Source: an uncultured SAR86 cluster bacterium (GTDB lineage: Bacteria; Pseudomonadota; Gammaproteobacteria; Magnimaribacterales; AG-339-G14). From it: a stretch of DNA of 38,987 nt. Position 1 is the stretch's first letter. Each line of letters begins with the position of its first letter. A model generated the notes under the pieces. It saw nothing but the letters and a program-made list of their open reading frames with translations, was not told the DNA's origin and made no database searches. A program made the position numbers and the translations under genes. Of this stretch, positions 1 to 7,462 are shown one piece after another. The DNA lies in assembly GCA_902523885.1 (NCBI GenBank), contig CABZAV010000006.1, positions 1-38,987 of the forward strand, in the 5' to 3' direction.

Positions 1-885
1 TGAATAAAAATCTTCTTGTATTGAATCTATTTCTGACTGTAAGTCATTTTGTTGTGACCTAAAGACATCAATTGAACTGATTAACTTTTGTTTTTCAGTT
101 TGTAATTTTTCAATTTCTAATTCAGTTTGTTTAACACTTAAATCTAGTTTTGAAGCAGCTTCATTTCTTGCTTGCCAACTAAATGCTTTCAATAAACCAT
201 TAAATTTTTTCTCTTTTTCCTTAAGAAAGTTATATCTTTCAGCTGACTTAACCTGTTGATTGAGTTTGAGCAAAGCTCTTTCTATTTCATCGCGAATATC
301 AGAAACCCTATTTAGATTTTCTCTAGTCTTTTTTATTCTCGACTCTGTTTCTTTTTTTCTTTCCCTGTATATTGATATTCCAGCAACTTCTTCTATATAA
401 GCTCGCAACTCTTCTGGTTTTGAACTTATTAATTTCGTTGCCATTTCTTGTTCAATCACGGCATAACTTCTAGGACCTAATCCGGTTCCTAAAAATATGT
501 CGGTTATGTCTTTTCTTCTGCATTCAGATCCATTTAATGAATAAGTAGATTTCCCGTCTAAATCTAATACTCTTTTTACTGAAATTTCTGAATAGGAAGA
601 ATATTCACCCCCTATCCTGCCTTGATCATTATCAAAAAGAAGTTCTACTGAAGCTCTGCTTGAGGGGGCTCTAGATGAAGATCCATTAAAAATTACATCG
701 GCCATTGATTCTCCTCTTAGGTTTTTTGCTGAAATTTCACCCATCACCCATCGAACTGCATCAATAATGTTTGATTTACCACACCCATTTGGACCTACGA
801 CACCTGACATACTGGAGGGGAAGCTAATTTTCGTTGGATCAACGAAAGATTTAAAACCTGAAAGACTAATATTTTTTAATCGCAT
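1..885 (-). CDS. smc: Chromosome segregation protein SMC, N-terminal part (runs off window)
   Basis: This is the first 295 codons of an SMC ATPase, the coiled-coil protein that organises and segregates the chromosome. The reading frame is open from the ATG at 885 to base 1, so the hinge and C-terminal head lie outside the window. The start MRLKNISLSGFKSF and the Walker A motif GPNGCGKSN at about residues 30-38 are typical of SMC. Around residues 115-145 there is the conserved stretch with GLGPRSYAVIEQ. From about residue 165 the protein becomes highly charged and helical, which is the first coiled-coil arm. It lies 37 bases downstream of ccmI on the same strand and could be read from the same transcript. 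RecF and RecN share the Walker A type but lack this N-terminal arrangement, so the call is firm. Confidence 0.95.
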   Translation of the reverse strand, partial: MRLKNISLSGFKSFVDPTKISFPSSMSGVVGPNGCGKSNIIDAVRWVMGEISAKNLRGESMADVIFNGSSSRAPSSRASVELLFDNDQGRIGGEYSSYSEISVKRVLDLDGKSTYSLNGSECRRKDITDIFLGTGLGPRSYAVIEQEMATKLISSKPEELRAYIEEVAGISIYRERKKETESRIKKTRENLNRVSDIRDEIERALLKLNQQVKSAERYNFLKEKEKKFNGLLKAFSWQARNEAASKLDLSVKQTELEIEKLQTEKQKLISSIDVFRSQQNDLQSEIDSIQEDFYS

Positions 886-922
886 ATTTAGCTTCTAAGC
901 TATATTTTAAACGATTTAAGAC

Positions 923-1507
923 TTATTTACTGTTGTTTTTTTTAATTTCTAACTCTTTAAGAGCTGTATTCATCACTAAAATTAAAGACTTTTTTTGGTC
1001 TTCAGAATCTACATTTTCCAGAGCAACGGACCAACTTTTTAGAGCTAGTTCAAATTCGCTTTGACTGAATAAATAAAGCCCTTTCATTGTAAGGGCTTTA
1101 TGATTTGATGGGTCAAGGTAAAGAGATTTCTCCAAATTTTTTAGGATATTTGCGTTGAAGGATAGATCCTTAATAAGATATTGAACCTCTGCATAAGCGG
1201 CATAAATTTCTGCATCAATTTGATCCGGATAAACGGCAATATATTTATTTAAGACCTTATATGACTGATCATAGTATCCATCCGCAAGTAAATTCATAGC
1301 AAGTAAATTCAATTCAGACGCAGACAAACTATTCAGATTTAATAATTCATCAGTTTTAGTATTTAAATTTAAAATAAAATTTTCGTCTTTTTCGCCTTTA
1401 TAAAAAGAGCTAAAAGACTGTTTAGTTAAATTATCAAAACCGCCAATAGATAAATAAATTAACAAAGCAGTAATTACTGAAATCAATAAAAGAATTCTAC
1501 TAGTCAT
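923..1507 (-). CDS. ccmI: Short CcmI/CycH-like TPR protein of cytochrome c maturation
   Basis: A 194-residue protein with one N-terminal membrane segment (about residues 4-22) and a periplasmic part containing about three TPR-like helical pairs (residues 60-180, for example LNLLAMNLLADGYYDQSYKVL and the later alternation of small and large residues). CcmI/CycH holds apocytochrome c for the CcmFH heme lyase through its TPR domain. Position supports the role: its ATG overlaps the ccmH stop as ATGA at 1504-1507. It is much shorter than usual CcmI, which is roughly 300-400 residues with two membrane segments and a cytoplasmic loop, so that N-terminal module is missing here. A generic TPR protein is possible, but the operon position favours CcmI. 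Confidence 0.75.
   Translation of the reverse strand: MTSRILLLISVITALLIYLSIGGFDNLTKQSFSSFYKGEKDENFILNLNTKTDELLNLNSLSASELNLLAMNLLADGYYDQSYKVLNKYIAVYPDQIDAEIYAAYAEVQYLIKDLSFNANILKNLEKSLYLDPSNHKALTMKGLYLFSQSEFELALKSWSVALENVDSEDQKKSLILVMNTALKELEIKKNNSK
1073..1101. repeat. Perfect 11-bp inverted repeat inside ccmI
   Basis: Arms ATAAAGCCCTT and AAGGGCTTTAT at 1073-1083 and 1091-1101 flank a 7-base loop. The hairpin lies within the coding sequence of the ccmI-like gene. Neither side has a run of more than three T, so a simple intrinsic terminator is not supported. It could still be an RNA stem in the ccm message. Confidence 0.6.
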
Positions 1508-1887
1508 TTTTTTTGAAGTACTAAGTAAAGAAAATAAGCTGATAATAAAATTAAAATTATTGGAAAGAAAAAAAGTAAATAAGAAAAGTTATTTACTGGA
1601 GGCATGTAAAGAATATCGTCACCAAATTTTTCTGTTAAAAAAAATTTAATTTGATCATCGCTCTTATTTTCGAGAATCATATTAAAAATAATATTTTTCA
1701 TGTCTTTAGCTATTGGAGATGTAGAACCATTGATGCTTGAGCCTTCGCACAACGGGCAACTTATTTCCTCAGCTAAAGAATAAAATCTTTGTTCGTGATT
1801 TTCGGATGAAAAAGAGTACAAGTTCAAAGCTTCTTGAGTAAAAACAAAATATGAAACAAACAATAGAAAATAAGAAAAAAATTTCAT
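1504..1887 (-). CDS. ccmH: Cytochrome c maturation thiol reductase CcmH
   Basis: A 127-residue CcmH/CcmL. It has an N-terminal signal or membrane segment, a short periplasmic domain with the redox motif Cys44-Pro-Leu-Cys47, and a C-terminal membrane helix at about residues 101-124. CcmH keeps the two heme-binding cysteines of apocytochrome c reduced and works with CcmF and CcmI. The usual LRCxxC reads here EISCPLC, keeping both cysteines. It lacks the C-terminal TPR domain that is fused in Escherichia coli CcmH; that function is supplied by the separate downstream gene. Its ATG overlaps the ccmG stop (ATGA, 1884-1887), implying coupled translation. Confidence 0.92.
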   Translation of the reverse strand: MKFFSYFLLFVSYFVFTQEALNLYSFSSENHEQRFYSLAEEISCPLCEGSSINGSTSPIAKDMKNIIFNMILENKSDDQIKFFLTEKFGDDILYMPPVNNFSYLLFFFPIILILLSAYFLYLVLQKK

Positions 1888-2390
1888 TCCATTAAGTTTG
1901 TAAATTTATTCACCCAAACCTTTTCATCAATTATGCCAATATGCTTTTGAACAATTTTATTTCTTTTATCTATTAAATAAGTTTCTGGTGCTCCAGAAAC
2001 TCCAATTTCTAATCCAAAATTACCTCTTGGATCAAAAATAGTTTTCCAATAAGGGTTACCAAATTGCTCTAGCCATCTAAGAGCTTTTTCTTTGTCATCT
2101 TTGTAGTTCAATCCAAAAATTTTTATTCCTTTATTCTGCAGACTCATTAAGAAACCATGTTCTAATTTACAATTAACACACCAAGTAGCCCATACATTAA
2201 TTAATTTATACTCGCCCTCTTGAAATGAATTTTGATTGATTGGCTCTTCATTTAATTCGTTCATCTCAAAAGCTGGAAAACTAGAAACTTCAATTATTTT
2301 TTCATTAGGGTTTAACAATGTCACAATAAAAATAAGAAAAAGAATTCCTATGAAAAGACTGGAAAATAGAAAAAGATTTATTTTATTCAT
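1884..2390 (-). CDS. ccmG: Thiol:disulfide interchange protein CcmG/DsbE
   Basis: A 168-residue membrane-anchored thioredoxin-fold protein that passes reducing power from the inner-membrane DsbD-type protein to the CcmH/apocytochrome pair. The N-terminal anchor spans about residues 6-26. The active site is WATWCVNC, with cysteines 71 and 74, and the cis-proline region reads GVSGAPETYLID, which is diagnostic for CcmG. The spacing and total length match the family. It overlaps the end of ccmF by eight bases (2383-2390) and the start of ccmH by four. Nothing is missing or truncated. Confidence 0.95.
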   Translation of the reverse strand: MNKINLFLFSSLFIGILFLIFIVTLLNPNEKIIEVSSFPAFEMNELNEEPINQNSFQEGEYKLINVWATWCVNCKLEHGFLMSLQNKGIKIFGLNYKDDKEKALRWLEQFGNPYWKTIFDPRGNFGLEIGVSGAPETYLIDKRNKIVQKHIGIIDEKVWVNKFTNLME

Positions 2391-4275
2391 ACTTTGTTCT
2401 TCTAAAGACTGCTAAAAATCCTCCAATTGTCATAATTAATGCGCCTAACCAAATTAATCTTACAAAAGGTTTGATCTGTATTTTTGCTATCCATTTACCT
2501 GAATCCAATTTTTCACTAAGACTAATATATAAATCTTCTTTCGGACTTACATAGATATCAGATTCGGTCATCACATTATTAGAAGCTGGATAAAAGCTTT
2601 TTTCAGGTTTTAAATCTATTTTATTTTTGGTTGTATTATCTAAAACTTCGAATTGAACAACTTGAGCATAGTAATTTGAGAAATCTTGCTTGCTCTCATC
2701 AACCAACTTTATATTGTAATTATTCAAATTAGTGAATTCTCCTTTTCCAATTATTACTTCTTTATTTTGTGAAAAAGAAGAAACGACACCTATACCTAAA
2801 ATCATTACGGCAATCCCAAAATGTGCCGTAACCATGCCTAAATTATTAAATAGTAAAATTGAGTTTTTTGAATTTCTATAAATATAGACTACTAATCCAG
2901 AAATAATTGCAGCGAACATCAAATAACTAGCCGTGGAAAAAATATCTGGATAATTAAACAAAGTGTAGGTGAAGAAAAAAGTGAGAATAAAAACTATACC
3001 TAAACAAGTTAAATAAAAATAATTATCTTTTTTAGATTTTCCCCAAAAAGTTAAGATTCCATAACCTTGAAAAAAGGCTATAAAAAACGCAATTGGTACA
3101 GTTGTTAAATTAAAATAAGGTGCTCCAACTGTAATACTCTTACCGCCAGTAAAGATATCATAAATAATTGGGTATATTGTTCCAAACAGGATCACAATGG
3201 CTAATATCAGCAATAAAGCATTATTAATTAACAAGAAAAATTCTTTTGAAAAAAAAGAATAATCTGCCTCTTCTTTTGAGATTATGTCTCCCCTAAAAAA
3301 TAGATAAAAAGAATAAATAGATATTAAAAAAGTTAAGATCAACAAGATCAATCCTCTTTCAGGATCAAGAGCAAATGTATGAACTGAAGTTAAGATTCCA
3401 GACCTAACTAAAAACATACCAATAAAGCTTCCAATTACTGCCAAAACAGATAACAGAATAGTCCAGTTAACAAAAATATTCCTTTTATTAGTAACAATTG
3501 CTGAGTGTATTAAAGCTGTGGCAATCAACCAGGGGACCAGTGAGGAATTTTCTACGGGATCCCAAAACCACCAACCACCCCAACCGAGCTCGTAATAAGC
3601 CCACCAACTCCCAAGTGCAATCCCGAGTGTTAAAAAACTCCAAGCTAATGTCGTCCATTTTTTTATTCTCAAAGCCCAAGCTTCCATCACACCGACACAA
3701 CGGCCTAACGCGATAGCAAATGGAATTACCAAACCTGCATAGCCTAAATAAAGCATCGGAGGATGAATAGTAAAAGCAAAATCTTGCAATAAAGGATTTA
3801 AATCTGTTCCATTTAAAGGAGAAATTGGCAGTAATCTTTCAAAAGGATTAGATGTGAATATGGTGAAGCCTGCAAAACTTAAAAAAATTAGAGAGGTAAA
3901 GCCATGAAGGTAATTCTTGTCTCTTACAGATTGATAATTTGTAGATAATGAGAATAAAACAATCCATAAAGAAAGAATCAATATAAATAAAAGCATCGAG
4001 CCTTCATGTCCTCCCCACAAAGCTGAAAACTTATAATAAATTGGTAAAAAAGGATTGGAATTACTTGCTACATAAAGCACACTGAAATCATCAGACAAAA
4101 ATGATATTTCTAGTGCTATAAAACTCATAAGGATAAAAACAAACTTGAAATAAACTAAATTTGATAAATTAATTATTTCTCTATTTAGATAATACGAATA
4201 GCTTGCTAGACAAAAAATAGAAACAGCTAAAACAAAAGATATTATTAAAAAAATATTACCTATTTCAGGAATCAT
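2383..4275 (-). CDS. ccmF: Heme lyase subunit CcmF
   Basis: A 630-residue polytopic inner-membrane protein, close to the usual CcmF length of about 650. It ligates heme from holo-CcmE to apocytochrome c. The conserved WWD segment is clear at about residues 230-245 (GWGGWWFWDPVEN), and upstream is WGGHEGSMLLF, another family signature. Many hydrophobic segments fill the protein, with one large periplasmic domain near residues 500-600 before the last helix, as in known CcmF proteins. Its ATG at 4275 overlaps the ccmE stop as ATGA. Two open frames on either strand across its WWD region are shadows of this gene. Confidence 0.97.
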   Translation of the reverse strand: MIPEIGNIFLIISFVLAVSIFCLASYSYYLNREIINLSNLVYFKFVFILMSFIALEISFLSDDFSVLYVASNSNPFLPIYYKFSALWGGHEGSMLLFILILSLWIVLFSLSTNYQSVRDKNYLHGFTSLIFLSFAGFTIFTSNPFERLLPISPLNGTDLNPLLQDFAFTIHPPMLYLGYAGLVIPFAIALGRCVGVMEAWALRIKKWTTLAWSFLTLGIALGSWWAYYELGWGGWWFWDPVENSSLVPWLIATALIHSAIVTNKRNIFVNWTILLSVLAVIGSFIGMFLVRSGILTSVHTFALDPERGLILLILTFLISIYSFYLFFRGDIISKEEADYSFFSKEFFLLINNALLLILAIVILFGTIYPIIYDIFTGGKSITVGAPYFNLTTVPIAFFIAFFQGYGILTFWGKSKKDNYFYLTCLGIVFILTFFFTYTLFNYPDIFSTASYLMFAAIISGLVVYIYRNSKNSILLFNNLGMVTAHFGIAVMILGIGVVSSFSQNKEVIIGKGEFTNLNNYNIKLVDESKQDFSNYYAQVVQFEVLDNTTKNKIDLKPEKSFYPASNNVMTESDIYVSPKEDLYISLSEKLDSGKWIAKIQIKPFVRLIWLGALIMTIGGFLAVFRRTKYE

Positions 4276-4697
4276 TTTCCCTCCAAAGCCTGAACAACTT
4301 CTTTTGGTTCATAATTTTCATCGTGCTTAGCCAGGATTTCAAAAGCTTGAAAACTACTGTTCGTTTGATCGTAATACCCAGTTGCAACCACTCCCGCCTC
4401 TTCTTTAAATAAGTCGGGCAAAATTCCTGAATAATTGACTGTAACTTCTTCTTTTAAATCAGTGATTATAAAATTTATTTCTAACGAATCAGGAATTCTC
4501 ATGAGTGAACCCTTTTGAACTAATCCACCAACACGTATTGACTTATTTGGTGAAGGATTAGATGAAAACAAATCTGAAGGAGAATAAAAAAGGTTGATGT
4601 TTTGATTGAGCGCTGTCAGGACTAAAACGGTTGCCAACAATGAAGAGCCGAATATAAATAAAACTGCGTAAAGACGATTTTTTCTAATTTTTTTCAA
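4272..4697 (-). CDS. ccmE: Heme chaperone CcmE (TTG start)
   Basis: A 141-residue heme chaperone that binds heme covalently in the periplasm and hands it to CcmF. A positive N-terminus (MKKIRKNR) precedes one membrane anchor at about residues 9-31, followed by an OB-fold domain. The heme-attaching histidine is His125 in LAKHDENYEP, with Tyr129 as the expected ligand. The start codon is TTG at 4697-4695. An in-frame TGA lies just upstream and there is no usable ATG, so this start is nearly forced. The gene begins inside the end of ccmD, overlapping it by 14 bases in another frame, which may make its translation depend on ccmD. Confidence 0.95.
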   Translation of the reverse strand: MKKIRKNRLYAVLFIFGSSLLATVLVLTALNQNINLFYSPSDLFSSNPSPNKSIRVGGLVQKGSLMRIPDSLEINFIITDLKEEVTVNYSGILPDLFKEEAGVVATGYYDQTNSSFQAFEILAKHDENYEPKEVVQALEGK

Positions 4698-4824
4698 TTT
4701 TTTTCAATTTATTTATTTTATTTAGTCTAACTTTAGGAATTATTAAATTAAAACCTATAAGAGCAATGGTTATCAATAAAACCAACCAGACATGAAAATT
4801 ATAATCATTGAAATCGTAAATCAT
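4684..4824 (-). CDS. ccmD: Small heme exporter protein CcmD
   Basis: A 46-residue protein starting at the ATG at 4824-4822 and ending at TAG 4686-4684. It begins MIYDFNDYNFHVWLVLLI, has one membrane helix (about residues 11-30) and a basic cytoplasmic tail rich in lysine. This is the CcmD layout: an aromatic and tyrosine-rich start, the VW pair at the membrane edge, then a positive tail. CcmD helps release holo-CcmE from the CcmABC transporter. It lies between ccmC (four-base gap) and ccmE (14-base overlap), exactly where ccmD is expected. Confidence 0.92.
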   Translation of the reverse strand: MIYDFNDYNFHVWLVLLITIALIGFNLIIPKVRLNKINKLKKIEKN

Positions 4825-4828
4825 CTTT

Positions 4829-5575
4829 TTAATAATTTTTAAACCATTCCTTATTAATTTCTCGTTTTGCTATCTCAGCTCTCATTGCCATCAAGCCTGA
4901 TAAAAGAACAACTAAATAAAAACCAAATATAGAAATTATGAGCGGGTATAACATCTCAGTTGAGATAGAAGAACTTTCTGTAAATTTAATACTTGCAGGT
5001 TGATGGAGAGTATTCCACCAGTCAACTGACTTTTTAATAATCGGTAAATTAACTGCCCCTACTAACGTAAGAATAGAAACGGCTTGATCAGCAGATTTCT
5101 TTTCACTAAAAGACGAATACAAACTGACAATAGCAATGTAAAAGATAAATAATACAAGAGTAGATGTAAGTCTTGCATCCCAGATCCACCAAGTTCCCCA
5201 CGTTGGTTGTCCCCATATGGAACCACTTATTAAAGCTAAGAAAGTAAACGATGCGCCTATCGGTGCCATTGATTTAATAAAGATACCAGCCATTTTCATT
5301 CGCCAAATCATTGATACAACAGCAGCAACCGTCATAGTGTAATAAATAGCTTGAGAAACTGAGGCCGCAGGCACATGTATGTAGATAATTCTGTAAACAT
5401 CTCCTTGTTTAAAGTCTGTTGGAGAAAAAAAGACTCCCCAGACAATTCCAATAAATAAAAATAGAAATGAGAACAAAGCTATATAGGGGATAGTAATTCC
5501 AGAGATTCTGTAAAACCAAGGCGAAGAACCTAGTTTGTGATAAAAATTTTTTAAAGAGTTAAACGTCCTATTCAT
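4829..5575 (-). CDS. ccmC: Heme exporter membrane protein CcmC
   Basis: A 248-residue, six-helix inner-membrane protein of the heme-handling family. The WWD motif is visible as WGTWWIWDARLT near residue 130, and the first conserved histidine is in IYIHVPAA near residue 67. CcmC loads heme onto CcmE. The start ATG (5575-5573) overlaps the ccmB stop by eight bases. The length matches the family and no key motif is missing. Confidence 0.96.
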   Translation of the reverse strand: MNRTFNSLKNFYHKLGSSPWFYRISGITIPYIALFSFLFLFIGIVWGVFFSPTDFKQGDVYRIIYIHVPAASVSQAIYYTMTVAAVVSMIWRMKMAGIFIKSMAPIGASFTFLALISGSIWGQPTWGTWWIWDARLTSTLVLFIFYIAIVSLYSSFSEKKSADQAVSILTLVGAVNLPIIKKSVDWWNTLHQPASIKFTESSSISTEMLYPLIISIFGFYLVVLLSGLMAMRAEIAKREINKEWFKNY

Positions 5576-6230
5576 AATGCAACCTCAAAGCACCAATACA
5601 TGCGTAGCAAATCAAAGGTAACAAGAAAATAAATATTGCTAACATCATTAAAAAATAAAAACTCGGATTTTCTCCATTTAAAAATGAAGTAACCGAAGAA
5701 GTTCCCATTATCAATATAGGCAGACTTAATGGCAAAACAATTGCTGGGCCTAAAATACTACTTTTTCCTAAAGACAATGCTCCTGCCAAAGCTCCGAAAA
5801 GAGATATTACAGGAGTTCCTAAAAAAAGACTTGTTAACAAAATTACTAAGCCTTCACTAGGTAAAAATAATAAAAATATAACCGTTGATGACAATATTAT
5901 TATCGGTAAGGAACTGAAAATCCAATTAACTAAAATTTTTAAAATAATCAAAGAAAGGGTTGAAACTCTTAATGAAAAGAATATATCCAGTGTTCCGTCT
6001 TCAAAATCTTCATTAAATATATTTTGGATTGATAGTAAAGTTGATAAAAGAACGCAAATCCATGTTATGCCCGGAGCCAAAAAAGATAAGTCTGCTGGAT
6101 CATTAGATAGAGCAAGAGGATAAAGCGCAATGGTAATTAGAAAGAATACAATTGGACTTAAGTAAGTGCTTGATCTCTTTCTATAAGAAACGAGCTCTTT
6201 ATAAAATATCCTTTTTGCTAAATTAGTCAT
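5568..6230 (-). CDS. ccmB: Heme ABC exporter permease CcmB
   Basis: An inner-membrane permease of about 220 residues with six hydrophobic segments. It pairs with CcmA and, with CcmC and CcmD, releases heme-loaded CcmE. Conserved features include the early KEL stretch and LAPGITWICVLLSTLLS, with the acidic segment EDFEDGTLD after it. I place the start at ATG 6230, which gives MTNLAKRIFYKEL and overlaps the ccmA stop by eight bases. An upstream TTG at 6245 and an ATG at 6242 are in frame and would add five or four residues, but the ATG at 6230 best matches the usual CcmB N-terminus. Confidence 0.93.
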   Translation of the reverse strand: MTNLAKRIFYKELVSYRKRSSTYLSPIVFFLITIALYPLALSNDPADLSFLAPGITWICVLLSTLLSIQNIFNEDFEDGTLDIFFSLRVSTLSLIILKILVNWIFSSLPIIILSSTVIFLLFLPSEGLVILLTSLFLGTPVISLFGALAGALSLGKSSILGPAIVLPLSLPILIMGTSSVTSFLNGENPSFYFLMMLAIFIFLLPLICYACIGALRLHYE

Positions 6231-6828
6231 TTTTAAAATCATCAATATTTATTTCCTGAGAGCTTTTTCCTTGATTCTCATGAGAAGTAAAAACTATTGA
6301 ACTCCCTTCAGAAGTTTTTTGCCAAAATATCTCATTCAAGCAATCTATTCCTTCATCATCTAGATTAGAAAAAGGCTCATCTAAAACGTACAAATCAGCT
6401 TTAACACAAGCAAACAAAGACAATAAAATTTTTTTCTTTTGGCCTTCTGAGTAATTGCCAAGAGAAGTTGAGAAAGAAACCTCGCAACCAAAATCACTTA
6501 GATAGTTTTTAATTTTATCCAAATCAAATTTTGGATTTCTCAAATCATTTTTTAAATTTTCTTCAACTGTTAGATTATCTTTAAATCCGTTCTTATGTCC
6601 CGCGTAGAAAATATTTGGAGAAAAAATATCTTTGATATTTTCATTTAGAAACAAAATTTCGCCTTCATAATCTTGTAATATTCCAGATATATTTTTTAAA
6701 AAAGTAGTCTTTCCAGACCCATTGGAACCTGAAACTTTTGTAATGGTTTTAATATCTAAGTAAAGGTTTAGATTTTCAAATAGATATTTATCCGTATAGG
6801 CATATGATAAATTATCAACTTTTAACAT
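6223..6828 (-). CDS. ccmA: Heme ABC exporter ATP-binding protein CcmA
   Basis: A 201-residue ABC ATPase, a normal length for CcmA. Walker A is GSNGSGKTT at about residues 38-46. The signature loop reads NYSEGQKKK, where most ABC proteins have LSGGQ and CcmA typically has LSAGQ. Walker B is LYVLDEPFSNLD, followed by the switch histidine in TSHEN. It couples ATP hydrolysis to release of heme-loaded CcmE from CcmC and CcmD. It is the first gene of the minus-strand ccm cluster, so the promoter should lie in 6829-6905. Confidence 0.94.
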   Translation of the reverse strand: MLKVDNLSYAYTDKYLFENLNLYLDIKTITKVSGSNGSGKTTFLKNISGILQDYEGEILFLNENIKDIFSPNIFYAGHKNGFKDNLTVEENLKNDLRNPKFDLDKIKNYLSDFGCEVSFSTSLGNYSEGQKKKILLSLFACVKADLYVLDEPFSNLDDEGIDCLNEIFWQKTSEGSSIVFTSHENQGKSSQEINIDDFKND

Positions 6829-6905
6829 GACTGAGATTAGTTAAATTAAATATTTAACTGTTTTAAGTTAATATTATAACTAATTATAAAATTAAGGACT
6901 TTAGA
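6829..6905. promoter_or_regulatory. Divergent regulatory region between ccmA and hisI
   Basis: A 77-base, almost pure A+T spacer separates the divergent ccmA and hisI starts. On the plus strand TATAAC (6875-6880) or TATAAA (6885-6890) could be a -10 box; the latter has TTTAAG 17 bases upstream. A ribosome-binding site AAGGA lies at 6894-6898, seven bases before the hisI ATG. That site argues for the more upstream -10, since the TATAAA box would start the message inside it. No convincing -35 was found for ccmA. Confidence 0.4.
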
Positions 6906-7364
6906 ATGAGTGACGATTTTGGAAAGAGAATAAGTATAGAAGAGGTAGAGGAAGGAACTTCTTTTATGCCTAAATTTGATGAAAAAGGCTTAATTCCCGT
7001 GATAACAGTAGAAGACAGCACTAGTGAAATACTTATGCATGGCTACTCAAATAAAGAAGCTTTGCTTCAAACAATCGAAACCAACCAAGCCCATTATTGG
7101 AGTAGAAGTAGAAAAAAAATCTGGAAAAAAGGTGAAACCAGTGGCTTGAATCAAGTAATAAAGAAAATACTCATTGACGACGATCAAGATTGTCTAATTT
7201 TTAGAGTTGAACTTGGTGGAATGGCGGCAAGTTGTCACGTTGGTTATAAATCATGTTTTTATAGGTCATTGGAAGGTAAAAATGAGTTAGTTTTTACCGA
7301 GACGGAAAAAGTTTTTGATCCTGAAGAGGTTTACGAAAGTCAAGACAACCCAACCATTCTTTAA
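6906..7364 (+). CDS. hisI: Phosphoribosyl-AMP cyclohydrolase HisI
   Basis: A 152-residue stand-alone HisI, which opens the ring of phosphoribosyl-AMP in histidine synthesis. Conserved blocks are HGYSNKEAL, YWSRSRKKIWKKGETSG (residues 64-80) and CHVGYKSCFYR (110-120). The metal motif usually written DCDxD reads Asp91-Asp92-Asp93-Gln94-Asp95 followed by Cys96. The three aspartates for magnesium are kept, but the first zinc cysteine is moved from the second to the sixth position. Cys110 and Cys117 are present. HisE is not fused and no other his gene is nearby. The start is supported by AAGGA seven bases upstream. tRNA-Arg follows after five bases and may share the transcript. Confidence 0.95.
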   Translation: MSDDFGKRISIEEVEEGTSFMPKFDEKGLIPVITVEDSTSEILMHGYSNKEALLQTIETNQAHYWSRSRKKIWKKGETSGLNQVIKKILIDDDQDCLIFRVELGGMAASCHVGYKSCFYRSLEGKNELVFTETEKVFDPEEVYESQDNPTIL

Positions 7365-7369
7365 CATTT

Positions 7370-7445
7370 GCCCTTGTAGTTTAACTGGATAAAACGGCCG
7401 CCTCCTAAGTGGCAACTCTAGGTTCGAGTCCTGGCTGGGGCACCA
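7370..7445 (+). tRNA. tRNA-Arg (anticodon CCU)
   Basis: The cloverleaf is complete. Acceptor strands are GCCCTTG (7370-7376) and CTGGGGC with one U-U mismatch and one G-U pair. The anticodon stem is GCCGC/GTGGC with loop CTCCTAA, giving anticodon CCU for AGG codons. The T arm is CTAGG-TTCGAGT-CCTGG. The discriminator is A and CCA is encoded at 7443-7445. Confidence 0.96.
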
Positions 7446-7462
7446 CTAAAGAAATTTCATAT

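Noticed and set aside
3488-3716. Short open frames on both strands over the ccmF WWD region
   Set aside because: They lie wholly within the strongly supported ccmF coding sequence, have no family resemblance and no start signals.
4691-4712. Repeated TTTTTTCAAT as a regulatory repeat
   Set aside because: Only two or three copies in homopolymer-rich coding overlap; better explained as lysine and isoleucine codons of ccmD and ccmE.
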